From: Mansonella perstans
Lineage: Eukaryota > Nematoda > Chromadorea > Rhabditida > Onchocercidae
Assembly: GCA_037074765.1 (NCBI GenBank)
Contig: JBAMDO010000194.1
Location: 42,611 to 106,610 of the forward strand
Direction: 5' to 3'
Length of the DNA stretch: 64,000 bases
Shown: positions 1-13,100 of the stretch, one piece after another
How the letters are laid out: each line of letters opens with the position of its first letter
How positions within the stretch are numbered: position 1 is the stretch's first letter
Translations under genes and position numbers: made by a program
The notes under the pieces: model-generated
Database searches by the model: none
The model's input: only the letters and a program-made list of their open reading frames with translations
Told to the model about the DNA's origin: nothing

Positions 1-17
1 GTATGCAGATCTTTGCC

Positions 18-1810
18 TTATGATACAACTACGGATATTTTTGGTAGTAACTTCCAAAGCAAGCCTTCAAAATCAATTCATAGTGATATAAGTCTATTTA
101 AATCCATGAAATAAAAAAAAAAGGCAACCATACATGTTTCGATATCAAGTTCCGCCAACGGATCATCGCTACTGGTAACAACGTCTACTGCATCATCCTC
201 GTAATTATGCTCAACTTTGCCTTGATGCATAATCCGTGGTTTCTGAAATTACTTCACGAAAATAAAACTCTTCCGCAAATCAATTCACAAATTTCGATCT
301 GTCTTACTTGTAAACTGGTGACCCAATTCTGCTTAAAAAAGATCTTCAAAAATCTGTTTTGAAACGACCTGATGAAAACTAGAATTTCACTATCCACATA
401 ACATACTAGTTTACTCTTAAAGCATGTTACATTATTAAAATATTGAAAAAGATTCTGTCAATGAGGATGTTCAGAGAATGCTGCTGTATCGATGAGCAAA
501 CAGAATCTGTTTAAAGAAACAGCTTAATGCAGGAAATGCCGGATAAAATCATTAAGGTCAAAAAACCTTGATTATTTTTGGAATAAAGACAGATTAAAGT
601 CATAAAAATATTGGAAAATAAACAGACTTGGTCATTTTGCATCACTTTTCCATTTCGAAACTCAAACTGGTTGAAACAGATTTCAGTGTCAGTGAAAAAT
701 TTACCCATAAAAGAAGAAACAAAGAAGTAATCGAAATGGAAATGATAAAATAACTTTTACTCTTCTAATAACACCATAATTTTTAAGCATCGAAAAATTT
801 ACCGAAACTTCATCACTTTGAACTGGCAAGCGAACAGAATCCACGCTTAATTTTTTTGGACGCTTATTTGAACGTATGGATTCACAACACGATTCTCCAA
901 TATCAAGTTGGTTCTAAAATTTCCATTACTGGTAGTGTATCTCTATTCAGTACCTAACTCATCGTTTTCATCACTTACCGAACCGTGTATATCTGAGTAA
1001 TAAATTCTTATCTGAGCTCTTAACCTGCTAATGTAAATGAACAAACGAATCACATGACCTGAAACGTCCACTGGAATTGAAATAGATTTGACTCATCTTA
1101 AACTATACACCGGCAGCGAGCCCCTGACCATCTTATAAAAGGCCAGTCAACATTATTAATGAGCTCGGTTACTCCATTTACTTCTTTTAATGATTTTGTA
1201 ACTTCCTGTTAAGAATCTTAACGATGTTGACAATTCTTATTTCTACATTTCTTGATAATATAATTTTCTTCACGCTTGAAATTCTAAAAAATTACAAAAA
1301 AACAACTCTTTATTAAAAACTGTAGTCAAGAAAGCTTACCTCTTGAATATCAGGATATAGTTTTCTTCTGGTTCTTCTTCCGACATCGCCTAAATTTTTG
1401 GATCACTGCTTCAAATATTTCAATAGCTTCAACATTCCAAAAAATAGATATGCGGAAATAAATGGCTTCATGATTCAAATAAATGTGGGAAAGTTCAAAT
1501 TACATGTAACAAATATGCAAGTATTCCAGAGTAAAAGAACCAAAAAAAATGACGTAAAATAAAACGTTAATGAACCTGATTCAACTGCTGTTTCATTTGC
1601 TGCAATACTGATATCATGGTCTTTAATCCTGAAAGTACATATGTAATACGCCAAAAACAGTTTATCACAATACAACAAATACCAGCGATGATTAAATTTA
1701 AATGTGTTCCACGGAAGTATTTTTGGAAATCTCTTACCTTTCACTCGTGAAACCATCGTTTTCCTCTCCAGCTCGTTCTCTCACTCGAACTCTTCGTAGA
1801 TTTCTGTTAT
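18..1810 (-). CDS. Uncharacterised protein, exons at left edge (incomplete model)
   Basis: Spliced exons of a gene I do not recognise. Read on the minus strand, the exons 1738-1810, 1576-1628 and 1340-1389 join with matching phases (2-nt overhang to 1-nt, then 1-nt to 2-nt). They are followed by phase-0 exons 803-913 and 134-242. All have AG acceptors (TTTTCGCAG, TACTTTCAG, AAATTTAG, ATTTTAG, AATTTCAG) and GT donors. The encoded protein is hydrophilic: an Arg-rich start (RRVRVRER), a basic patch (SNKRPKKLSV) and an acidic stretch (NYEDDAVDVV). No domain is recognisable. A 21-bp micro-exon at 308-328 and a terminal exon at 18-64 ending in TAA fit the phases but are weak. Further exons between 914 and 1339 or 329 and 802 are possible, and the 5' end (above 1810) is not resolved. 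The gene lies downstream of the TMF1-type gene on the same strand, about 2.3 kb away, too far for a typical nematode operon. Confidence 0.5.
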
Positions 1811-4163
1811 CTGCGAAAAGTAGCCATGTTACTATCACATACAACAAACATTATTTGTATTTTCCAACGATCTGATCAGCTATGGATGACGGTTGGAAAA
1901 AAAAATTCACTTCTAATATTTCGCATAAGAAAAATCGTAACGGAACAATTTTATTCACCTCCGCTAACAAATATGGCAAATTTAATTAATCAGTTTCACA
2001 CTTAAGCAACAAAGTTTCCTCACAATGTTATTTTAGGTTTATTTCGATAACGTCAGATATCTAACTGTAGTATGACCACAAAAACTTAACATAATTTTCA
2101 TCTCTTAAAATGCTTCTGGAAATTTTCTTTTTTGCTTTTTGAAATGGCTCTATTGTTAAAATAAAAAGATTTAAAAATCGCCAAGTTCTATTAGTAGGTA
2201 ATTTATCTATTTCATTAGATCACAGCATATATTTCGAAGATAATGAAAAGTTTCTTTATTTTTATAGCTACAGAACTGAAATTATGGTGACTAAAATTAA
2301 GAACAGGATAGTTTACAGTATAACTAGATAAAGATCAAACACCGAAAACAAAAAAAAAAAAGAGGATAATTGAAGGAAAATGCTACTGAATGTGCTACTG
2401 ATGACCGTACTTTTATCAAAAGATTATTTCGCTATTATTTTCATCCCTTCCATTTTTATTAATTTCATAAACTTGAACAATTGTTAAAATTAATTGAAAA
2501 ATTCGAAATCAATAAAACTGAGAATAGAATAGACTTGTGGTAAGGTTAATAACCTTCAGACATATATTTTCGTGATGAGAATTGCACCTTTCGCTTTTTT
2601 TTTGTATTTTTACCACCAAATTAACCAAGCCAATGCGTGTTATAGCTCTGCTCCTCTGAGCACTCGAAGCGATTCCCTGTTGGTCTCGTCTGGAATGTGC
2701 ATAGCAATGATTACTGGAGTTATAAATGACCAAAGCTATATGTTTGTCGTCGAAGTTGTTCGGTCAACGATTTCTTGACCAGTATCGATGAAGTTATGAC
2801 ATAAATATCGGACAAAAACACTGCGTTACAATCACTGCAAACCTCGTGCATATTATCGACCCATGATGTCAACAACTGTGGTCACGGGACGGCATGAAAC
2901 GTTTGTAGACCACGGCTACACATATTCTTCGCATTAAAATTTACGTCAAAAGACTGTCACGTAATTATGTGCTAAGGAAGTACGGTAGATGTGTACATTT
3001 AGTGCGTAAGTGTGAGTATGTGATGCTCTTTTTGCGTTACGCCATGATATAATTAGATGAGAAAGTGATAACCTTGCGAGTTAATTAATGATTGCATGTA
3101 TTATATATTGTATGTATGTGTGGCATTAGTTCATGTAATATTACACGCATGTATACGCCATATGCAATGTCATGAAGTAATCAGTGCTCGCATGCATTAA
3201 CAAAGATCCCCAGTTATATTTCTAAAATCACCACAATTTTCTCGAATCATGATATAAGTGCTGTTTTGGAAGTGATCAGCAACACTAAGCAGTGTTTTAT
3301 CTGAAATGATAAAAGCATTCGTAATCATTTCCAGATGTAGAAAAAGAATAATTCCCTTTGGCTTATGTCCATTTCCATATAGAATGCAAATTTTAGTCGA
3401 AAAATTCATCTGAAAATGTGTTTGAATACGTGAAAAAATATGAAAAAATTTACCATGCAGTGAGAGAGCTATGTTCTTTATATTTTACAAAATATGTATT
3501 GTGCAAGTATAATTATGAAACTTCCCTAGGATGATTTTTTTTTTCTTTTTGTTCTTTGAACGCAAAAACTGCATTTCATCAAATTTGGAAAGATATAACA
3601 AACATATCTGCATATTATTGGACAGAGAAAATATGAAAGATATAAAAATATGCTTATCTTTTCTGCACCTAAAATTAATTTAAGTTTTGCAATCTGGATG
3701 CAAATTCCATACAATCCATAATTAGCCGTGAAAAACATGAAAAACAAAGACAATGACAATTATCACAGGGGAAAACCGGACCGATAATAGCTAAAATAAG
3801 CAAATGAACCTAAAACGATATCAATCATGCATATGTAGTTAAATCATATTTTTTGCAAACCCCGGCTTTTTTCCGGTTCATTTTTTCCAAAGCTGGGTAA
3901 AATCATCAAAGCTAACGAAACGACACCATAATGCTAAAGTTTTGTGCTTAATGGCTATTGCAATTTAAACGGAATTTTGAAAAACATGACGTGAACTTCG
4001 GATGGGATTCCACCGATTATCTTTCTGAAAACAATACTATTTGATAAAGAACAACGTCTGAAACGAAATAGCAATTTTCATGTTTTGCAAACATTTCCTT
4101 TTTTTAGTAAATTAATATCTATCATACAGCCATCCTGAGGCATTTACCCGAGGATCGATCATA
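1811..4163. other. Intergenic or unresolved 5' part of the left-edge gene
   Basis: No convincing gene is visible here. A possible minus-strand exon lies around 2625-2718, flanked by CTCCAG and a GT donor, and is open in two frames. I could not connect it to anything. The rest is AT-rich, with stop codons in all frames. Confidence 0.4.
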
Positions 4164-7100
4164 TCAGCTCTTCTCCAAGAAGTATTCCATCTGAAAAATT
4201 AAATCATTAAAAAGTAGTCATGAGGATGGGGGATTCTGCGGAAATAACTGCTTTTTTGGACTGTTACTCCCGAAATCATACTTATTCAGGATGTTGCTAC
4301 AAGGGCGAAATGAACTGAGGGAAGTCAGGAGAACTAATTTCTTACGTCTGGCCTATCAATAATCTTTTCCTCATCAACTCTGTCTAAAGCGCAAATCGAA
4401 CAAAATCAGCCTTTTTGTTACCAAACAGTAAATTTACTGCTGAGAGATGAATCCTTAATTTTTAAAAATTACAATATTTTCGCTGGATCAAGTTTTAACT
4501 TAGTGCATGAAATATTTTCTAGAATAGAACTCGGATGATTACCTGATCCTTCAATAGTTTCTTCAGATCTGCTAAATCTAACTCAAGCTCTTCAACTTGT
4601 TCGATTTTTTCCCCATGTGCCTCCAATAAGTTTTCATAGCGCAACCTTAGTGCCTGTAATTCTTTCTTCCAATATGCTATCGCCAGAAATCTACAGTTGT
4701 TTTGTAATCATAAGCAATTAATCAGCTAAACATAGTTGATTACGATCACAAACAATGAAACATAAGAGTAATTTTGTGTTAAACTAGTTGAGAGTAATTT
4801 TTCTTCGCCGAACCTAAGCGTTCAAGCCATCAGATGGCAGAAATTTTCAGACGATAAAAAAGAATTCTTCTGGAAAAGTTAAGATGTTCCCTCAAAAAGA
4901 AATTTAACCCTCAAAGATAAAGTAATGTGACGCACTTTCTGTTAACTTCATAAACAGAAAAAGCAAACCTGCAATTCAGTTCGAAGTGAACACAAACACT
5001 GATTTTCGGCCTCCATCGTAGAGATTTTTTCTTCAAGTATGGAAATTTGGCGCATAGATTGCTCATATTTGGCTAAAGCATCAGCTAGCTCTACCTTAAC
5101 AAACAGATACATGAATTCTAGATACAGATGCACCGTTGTACTAAAAGCAGATATGACAAACAAAAGCTTCAATTAAAAGAAAATTGAAAAATCATCCGTT
5201 GTATCTCTAAATTAGCTTATTCCTAAAAATATTTCACTATATCTTTTTCATTTTCCTAATATATATTTCCCCTTATAATTTCCTACTCGTTCTTTTTACA
5301 GAAACCAGTTTTACGCAGCATAAAATTTGTACTGAAATCTAAACTGAACTCTGATGAGCAGCTTATACATTGCTTCTTCAATAATCAAATGACTACTGCA
5401 CTAATAATTTAAGAATTTCGTTGACAATGGACAATTACCTGGACGGCGTGACTTGGTACACTTAGCATAAAAGGACCATCATTCGATGGATAATCTGGTA
5501 GCTTTCGCTGCTCTGAATGATCTGATACCTTTTCTTGCTCTGTTAAGCATTCACCAATTTGCATCTTCAGCTTATGTAATTCTTTCTCCAAAACTTCGGA
5601 ATGTGTTCTAGCATTATCCAATTCAGTTTGCTAAAATTTTTCAAAGGAATTTTTCTCTTATTTTGAATATTTGCTGTAAAACAATTCATATTTTAAATTC
5701 ATTGTTTATTTAGCATAACATTATAGTTTTAAATTTTTGAATAATCTAATGAGAATAAAATATACTGCAAAAAAAAAAAAAAAAAAAAACCAATGCGAAA
5801 AGTACATTTCTGACTGAATATAATTTATTTTAGGAACCTCAACTCTTTAAATATACTAAGATATGCAAATAACGTAAGAAATGCCACAATGCCGTACTTT
5901 TTCCATGATACGTTTTTTGAATGCAGCGGCCTTATCATTTAATTGTATATTAACTCGACCAATTTCATCGTCTTTTTCACTCAGTATTTTTGTCAGTTCT
6001 TCTATTCTATGCAATAACTTGCTTGAATTCATTTCCAATCTTGAAATAAATTTCTTCATCATTTTTCATCTCGAAAACTCCATTACTTTTTAAACTTAGT
6101 TTTTACAATTTCTATTTGTTAAAAATTTTCAAAAAATCAGAATAAACCAAAAAACCACAGAAAAAAAATGAGACCATAATATCAAACTATTTCATACTGT
6201 AATCAATCATTTCCCTACTTTGTGGATAAAACTATCCAAATTAATAATGCATCGGAAATTAAAAAATTACTTGGCAATCATTTTTTTTTTTTTTTTTTTT
6301 TTTATAAGACTAAACTAACATGGAAGTTTGATGTTCAACCTTTTGAATATGCTCAGTAAGTGTTTGCATTGTGGCCAAGTCTTCTTGCACACGTTCTTTG
6401 AGCTAAAAAGAAAAAAAAAGTTATAGTGAAATGAAGAAAAATATTTCGCAATTTTTTTCAAGTAATATTCATTGTGAAAAAGAAATGACAAAATGAATGC
6501 TACATAAGCAATTCAATTATTATTTTGGAGCGATAAATTATACTGATCTAAACTGACTCAACTAAACATTCATATCAAGTTAATAACACTCAAAAAGTAG
6601 TATAGCGCAGTACTGAGTTCTGATATTTAGTTTTCATTAAATATACCAAATTTACAGCGCATCAAGTATCTTCAATCAACATTAGTATCTGTAGATATGC
6701 CAAGCAAGCACCTGACATCCTCCTCTGTACTTCAATGCAGAAAACACAACATCGCGAAATTAACATCGCATAAGATATCAACACACTCGATGCATTGCCC
6801 GTTAGTCTACTTTTCAAAATCAACCAGCAACAAATTCTCATCCTAACTTATTTGACTCAGTTATGATATGAAGGAACTCGAATTTGAATTTCTTTCGTCG
6901 TCATCCAAAATTTCTTGCAATACACTGTTAATCACTCTCACGACCAGTATTCTCTCTGTTTATTGTCACATATTCAAAATAAAACTCTTCGCATCACTTC
7001 TCAACTTCATTATTATTTATATACAGAAGAAAAAAGACAGACTAAACAAAGAATAAAAAATGAAACAAATTAGTCCTAAATATTAATTACAGTCAATTTG

Positions 7101-10100
7101 TGTATAAATATACCTCCAAGTCAATTTGACCAGGTAAATTATAACATTACATACACAAATTAAATGAAAAAATGTATTTTGAAAGAAATTATTAATGGAT
7201 GAAATTTTAACTAATTTTATTCACTCTTAATTTAACAGGTAAAAACAAAAATCCTATAAACAAAATAAATTTCAAATTAACATATGAATATGTTCCTAAT
7301 AAGGAGTATTTCAGTTTTCTAAGATTTGTAAAGTAAATCATATTTAAACGAAAAACAATAAAAATTCACTATTTTCAATTTTTAATATTTTAAAATAATT
7401 ACTACAGACGGCGTATTCAATATCGTAAGAAGCTAAAGTTTGTATTTAGAGAAAAAGGAAAAAAAGAACAGACCGAAGAGGTTAGATCAAAACAGTGTAT
7501 TTGATAAGATTTAGGGAAACATGAATTACGATTTGTGCAAGGTAAACAAAAGTAATCTTTTCATTCGCAATCAATGACACATTTTTTATAATCTATTGTA
7601 TCACAGATATGAGAAATGCTATTATCTACTTTCTTACTATCAGTGTTCTTCAGGCAGTTGCGGCACTTTGGTTTCTGTAATTGAATCCCACTGTACACCA
7701 TCGAAAAATGGTTCTTTCTTCACAGCTTCAGCTCCACCGGATTCAATGGAACCCAAACGATCCTCCACTTTTACAACCAGTAATTTCCTTACAATACTTG
7801 CCGCAATTTCCGGAAAACCATTCGGAATGTTATAAGTAGCATTCATAATTCGCCGATAAATCAAGTATTCACATACGTCATGGAATATATGCTCACCAGT
7901 TAGCAATTGATAGATGATAACACCCAAAGCCCAGTAATCACAAGCCTGTTGCACTGGTTCACCTTTTAACACTTCCGGACTAACGAACTGTGCTGTCCCA
8001 ACAAAAGAACTTCGTCGCTTCTGAACCTCCGGTCTATCGGTTCGCCTACTTGGTCTGATACGATCAAGAAACTTAGCCGAACCAAAATCAGAAACAAGGA
8101 TATGACCTGTCTCAGAGATCAGAATATTTTCCGGTTTCAAATCACGATGAATTATCTTCAGCGAATGCATATGCTCTAGTGCTACAACAATTTCACTGGT
8201 ATAAAATCGTGTCAAGTTCAGGTCAAAATTCCCACCCGATTTTCGCATTAATTTCAATAAATCACCTTTTGCCAACGTCATTATGATATAAAGATTATCA
8301 GTATCCTGAAATGTGCACATAATTTGTGCCAGAAATGGATGCTTTCCACCACTACTCGATAATCGTATCAGGGCTTCTTTCTCCCGGAATATGTAATCCA
8401 TTTTCTTTTCGCGGATTATTTGCTTTTTGAAGCATACTTTCGCTGCCAATTCTCTTCCTGTACTTCTCTCTTTGACACGATATACCGTAGAAAATGATCC
8501 TTCACCCATTTCATTTAAAAATATGAAATCCGATCGTGTCCTCATTTTTTCCAATTTGTTCTCATTCACTGTTACTTGTTTCGAGTCACCACTGACAGTA
8601 CCAAACTGACATGCCATATCTTCAGCACTAATATTTTTGTCGTCCTGCAAAAGTGAAATTAGAGACGATTCGGCATATGCATTTACTGAAAATTGTTTAC
8701 AACAATGAAAATGCCTCGGCGTCTCCAGGTTCACATTTGCAAAACAACTCTTACTGTATGTCTGAAAATTATAAAATAACGGAAGAACCGAGAGACGCCC
8801 TCAATCCTCAATTCATCAATTCATTTTTCTATAAATTCCTTTTCCGCTCAAAAATATAATTCATTAGCTTAGTAAGTGGTGAAGTTCACATTTCGAAAGC
8901 TGTGAAGCATACTACATCAAGTTCAACTATGAATATCTCGGACAGATTAACTGATTCAATATATTTGTCCTACTGGAAAGGAAGGAATAAGATACATTGA
9001 CAATGAAATATTCATAGTTATGAACTTGGGAGCTCATTATGAACTTACAACATTGCTGCCACTCATACAGTCAAAGCTTCATGCCACTTCTCACTTACTT
9101 CCTCTTTCATCTTAATCATTTTTTAGTTCATTACTGTTCCCACTCTTTCCTTTTCTCCTTCACTCTTACAAGTCCTCTCACTCCATTCTTTCTGCTCTGT
9201 AAAAATTGTCTCTTTTTTTTCTATTTTTCACTCCATGGTTTTTTCTGTTCATTAATTAATCACTCGATGATGATAAAAACAAAATGAAATCAAAAACTAG
9301 TAATGTATAGTTTATTAGAAGCACAGAATATCATAAATTCCTACTATTATCACTCTCCCAAAAAATTTGCAAATTCTCACCTTTTCATTTTCCTTCTTTG
9401 TTTCTTCATTTTCAAGTGAAAGCTGTCCTAAAAAAAAAAAAAAAGAAAATTCCCGATAAATACACGCTTCTTGGATAAATAAATTACTTTTATCAATTTA
9501 ACAGACTCAAAATTTGAAAAAAAATTTGAAAATAGATTTAAAAAATTTTTTGGATACAGGGTGATTCCTGCCCTTAATACCAGACATACTTGGAATAAAG
9601 TGCAGAATTCGCAGCAATAACAAAATAATTTTTAAGTTGGAACTTTTCCTTTTTATCTCCAAGGTACATTTAATACTTGAATGTGTATAAAATATCGAAT
9701 GGGTGATGTTAAAAAGAAACTCTATTATTCTATTATTGCTATATTATATTAAGCTTACATATTCACAAAACTAGTTCTAGTTCCTAATGAGTACTAGTTT
9801 TCTGACTGTCCCACATAACGCAACAAACATATTAATAAAACTTTCAAAAATCTTGAAGTTTTTTAATTCAAAAGACGAGTTCGATCAAGAAAACTACAAA
9901 CATCGCTTTATCCACTTGCGATCGTACCACTGTTACAAACAACTATTCTGTATAAAGAAATACCTTTTTCCGAGTTCAGAGAACTTATAGTTATTTCTTT
10001 TTCGCGTATAATTTGTTGGTATTCTTGATCCTTTGCTGAAGCTTTTTCTTCTAAATGTTGTATCGATTCCAGTAACGGAGCACTAACTAAATTAAAATTT

Positions 10101-13100
10101 ACTGAATACAAATTTGAAATAGTGTGAAAAAACTTTAAAAAATGCTGACTTTAAAAAAGACGCTTGGTGAATGCAAAAACTTTACCAGCAGCAATCATTT
10201 CAGCATCGTTTTGATGTGCTTCCATCATTTCCGCAAGTCTCTGAAACAAAATAATAAACTCATAGATTATCAATACCAACATTACCATTATACAAAATGA
10301 TTGAAATGATAAAAATGTAAGAAAATCTTCATTCAGAAAAGAGTAAGATCGTCATTAGGGTAGTACTTATTCTATATTAAAACGCTTTCAAGCAACACAG
10401 CCAGATGTCAGCGGCTTTTATTCCATCCATATAACTGTTTCAGGAAGTTAGGTTAATGATTCCATGTTATTCGACAGGGCAAAAAAAAATACAAACTGTA
10501 TGCATTAAAAAACATACCTTTTCCAGCGAATCTATGTAAGCTACTTGTCGTTCATTTTTCTTTTTCTCTTCTTCAAGATCTGCATTTAGACCTGCAATAA
10601 AGATTTGAAATTTTAAAAATTTTGGCATGCCATCAAAAATCCAATTTGCTCGATTCATTGCGATTTAATACATTAACAGCTTATATTGAAGATTAACTAT
10701 AATTATTTTTAGAAGTCTCAAAAAAATTACGAAGACACCGGATACTATCACTTTGCTCTAGAAGGCTCAACAAACTGACAAAGTTATATTAAACAGCTGA
10801 CATTTCAATGTTCTTTCGTCATTATTCCATTAGCATTTCTGCATAGGTGGTACTACTAATAAAGATTACACTGCTTAAATTTCTATATCAATAACCATCA
10901 CAAAAAGATTTACTAAAAGTTCTATGATAATTATGAGTTAAAAGATGATGATCCACCTCGAATGATTTCTTCAATACTCTTTGTCGACATGTCTTTTTGC
11001 TTCATTGTGATCGAAACTTCCTCAAAAGCAGTTTCCAGACGCTGAAAGATTATAACTGTAATTATCCATCTCTCAAATCCTAAAGATTTCCCTGCAAATA
11101 AATTACACTGTGGAATAAATGTTCCAATTTCTAAAAAAATGTGGTGCATCCAACATTCAGAAAAAAAAGGATGTTTAATGAAATAAAACTGATTTAAAAA
11201 AAAACCTGAATTCGTTTAACTTTTAAGCCATATTTAATATGCTGGCGTTATTAGTATACAAGAGCAAGAGGAACTACTATTAACAAACTGTAGTCCGAAA
11301 AAGCCAGAAAATTAAGAATGTTCGGATATCAAAGATACCTTTAATTCTTCGTGAGCCATTTCTCGGCTTGCTTCTGACTGCTGAACATCTGCCAGTACCT
11401 TATTAATCTCATCCTCCTTTTTTTTCAGATCACTTATTAAACCTTCATTTGCTACTTTTAGTTCCGCCAAATCGCATTCTAGAGAATTCACTGTGGCTGT
11501 AATAAAAGCTAATTAGTTCTAGCGAAAGGAAACAGACAAAGTATGCAAAACTTACTTCTTAATTTTGTAACCTCTGCTGCAAGGCCTCGAGCTTCTTCAC
11601 GAGCCAGATCTCGATCAGTCTCCGCCTCGCTGTACTTTTTTGTTAATTGCTCCTGTTCAGCGAGACTAGCTCTGAGTTTTTTTACCTCTTTCGTCAATTT
11701 TCCATTCGTTTCAGCTAATTTTTCACCTAAATTTGAATTCATTAGAGTTATGAAACAAAAATCTAAAAAAATAAAAATCATAATTCCAATGAACAGTAGA
11801 AAAAAAATGACCTCAGCATTAATCAACAGAAAACTTACCTTCTTGCAAAAGATCTGCTAACTTCGTTTCCTTCTCGTTCAATTTCTTCAGAAGCTTTGCT
11901 TCCGTTGTGCTAAAAAACACGTTTCACCGACATGATTTTGAAAGCAATAATTTTTGTCAAGAAATTTTAAGAATTTCAAAACCACCTCTGCTGTGTTCGC
12001 ATTACTTTGAGTGCAAGCAATTCTTTGGATTTTGCTTCTAGCCTCTGATTTTGTAACTGAAGATCACGAATTCGTCTTTCCTGATACTGAATTTGTGTCC
12101 TTAAATGAGCTGTTTCAGCACTGGCTTGCTGTTTCCCGACCAAACTGCTATTATCTTCCTCTTTCACCTATAAAATCAGCGAAATTATTGATTTCCACCT
12201 TTAAAAAGGAAAAAATCACTGTTTCCTACTATATCAACATTTTGGAGAAAAGATACAAATACAAATCGATCCTTACATAATCCTTATGAGGAAGGAATCA
12301 TATTCTAAAACATGCCTGTATTAATGATATGGTACCTCTGGTGTAAGACAATGACAAAATTCTTTTTTCGCGGGGCAACACAAGATCGTGTTAAAAAAAC
12401 AGGCTCTGAGAAAATCAAATCCCATCCATTTTCATCACCAAGAATTAATATTAAATATGTCACGATTTGACAGATAGTTTGACAAATATCATAAAGGACT
12501 TTTAGAAAGGCAGTAAACATATTACTTCCATCCAGAAACGGTTAGTCACCAGATAATTGGACATTGCAGTTCGTATTCCCAAAAAATGCTCAAATATGAT
12601 TCGACAAAAACACATCTTAACAACGACTACCTGCTCGTGAATTTCCGTTGACGCATCCGGTGATGAAATGGGAAAAGCTTTTATAGGTACACTGCTTGCC
12701 ATAGAGCTACAAATGCCTGATTTTTAAAAATTTGAAACTATTTTCTACCAGATATGCTGTAATCTGAATGATCCGACAAATGTGATGTCGATAATTTTCA
12801 TAAAAATAAAATCAAGCATATGTACCATGAATCGCTTTGACGAAGTACTTCGAAATCACTCGATACAAGTGTTAAAGCATCATCATGATGCTTATCATTC
12901 CTATGCGATGAACTCGCCGCAACAAAATGCTTATTGTCTTCATAAACACTTGGCTGCAACAACAATGGTACCATAAACTAAAAAATCATGTGATGCAGTT
13001 AAAATCATCGATCAGCACCGAAAAATTCTTTTCCCACCACATTTTTAACCATGATTTACACATCTGATGATCAAAGAGTAATAACAACTTCGGGAACTGG

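Noticed and set aside
2572..2778. Plus-strand open frame of 68 codons and overlapping minus-strand frames
   Set aside because: Frames are open on both strands over the same bases and no exon chain could be built, so I left it as an unresolved candidate only.
3197..3409. Minus-strand open frame of 70 codons with fair composition
   Set aside because: It has no acceptor or donor that links it to the left-edge gene in phase and no homology that I can see.
5881..6093. Plus-strand open frame opposite the golgin exon
   Set aside because: It is the antisense shadow of exon 5898-6039, which fits the golgin in phase and homology.
11543..11860. Plus-strand open frame of 105 codons
   Set aside because: It is antisense to golgin exons 11556-11726 and 11839-11909 and spans an intron. 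The Ser/Arg-rich composition comes from reverse reading of coiled coil.
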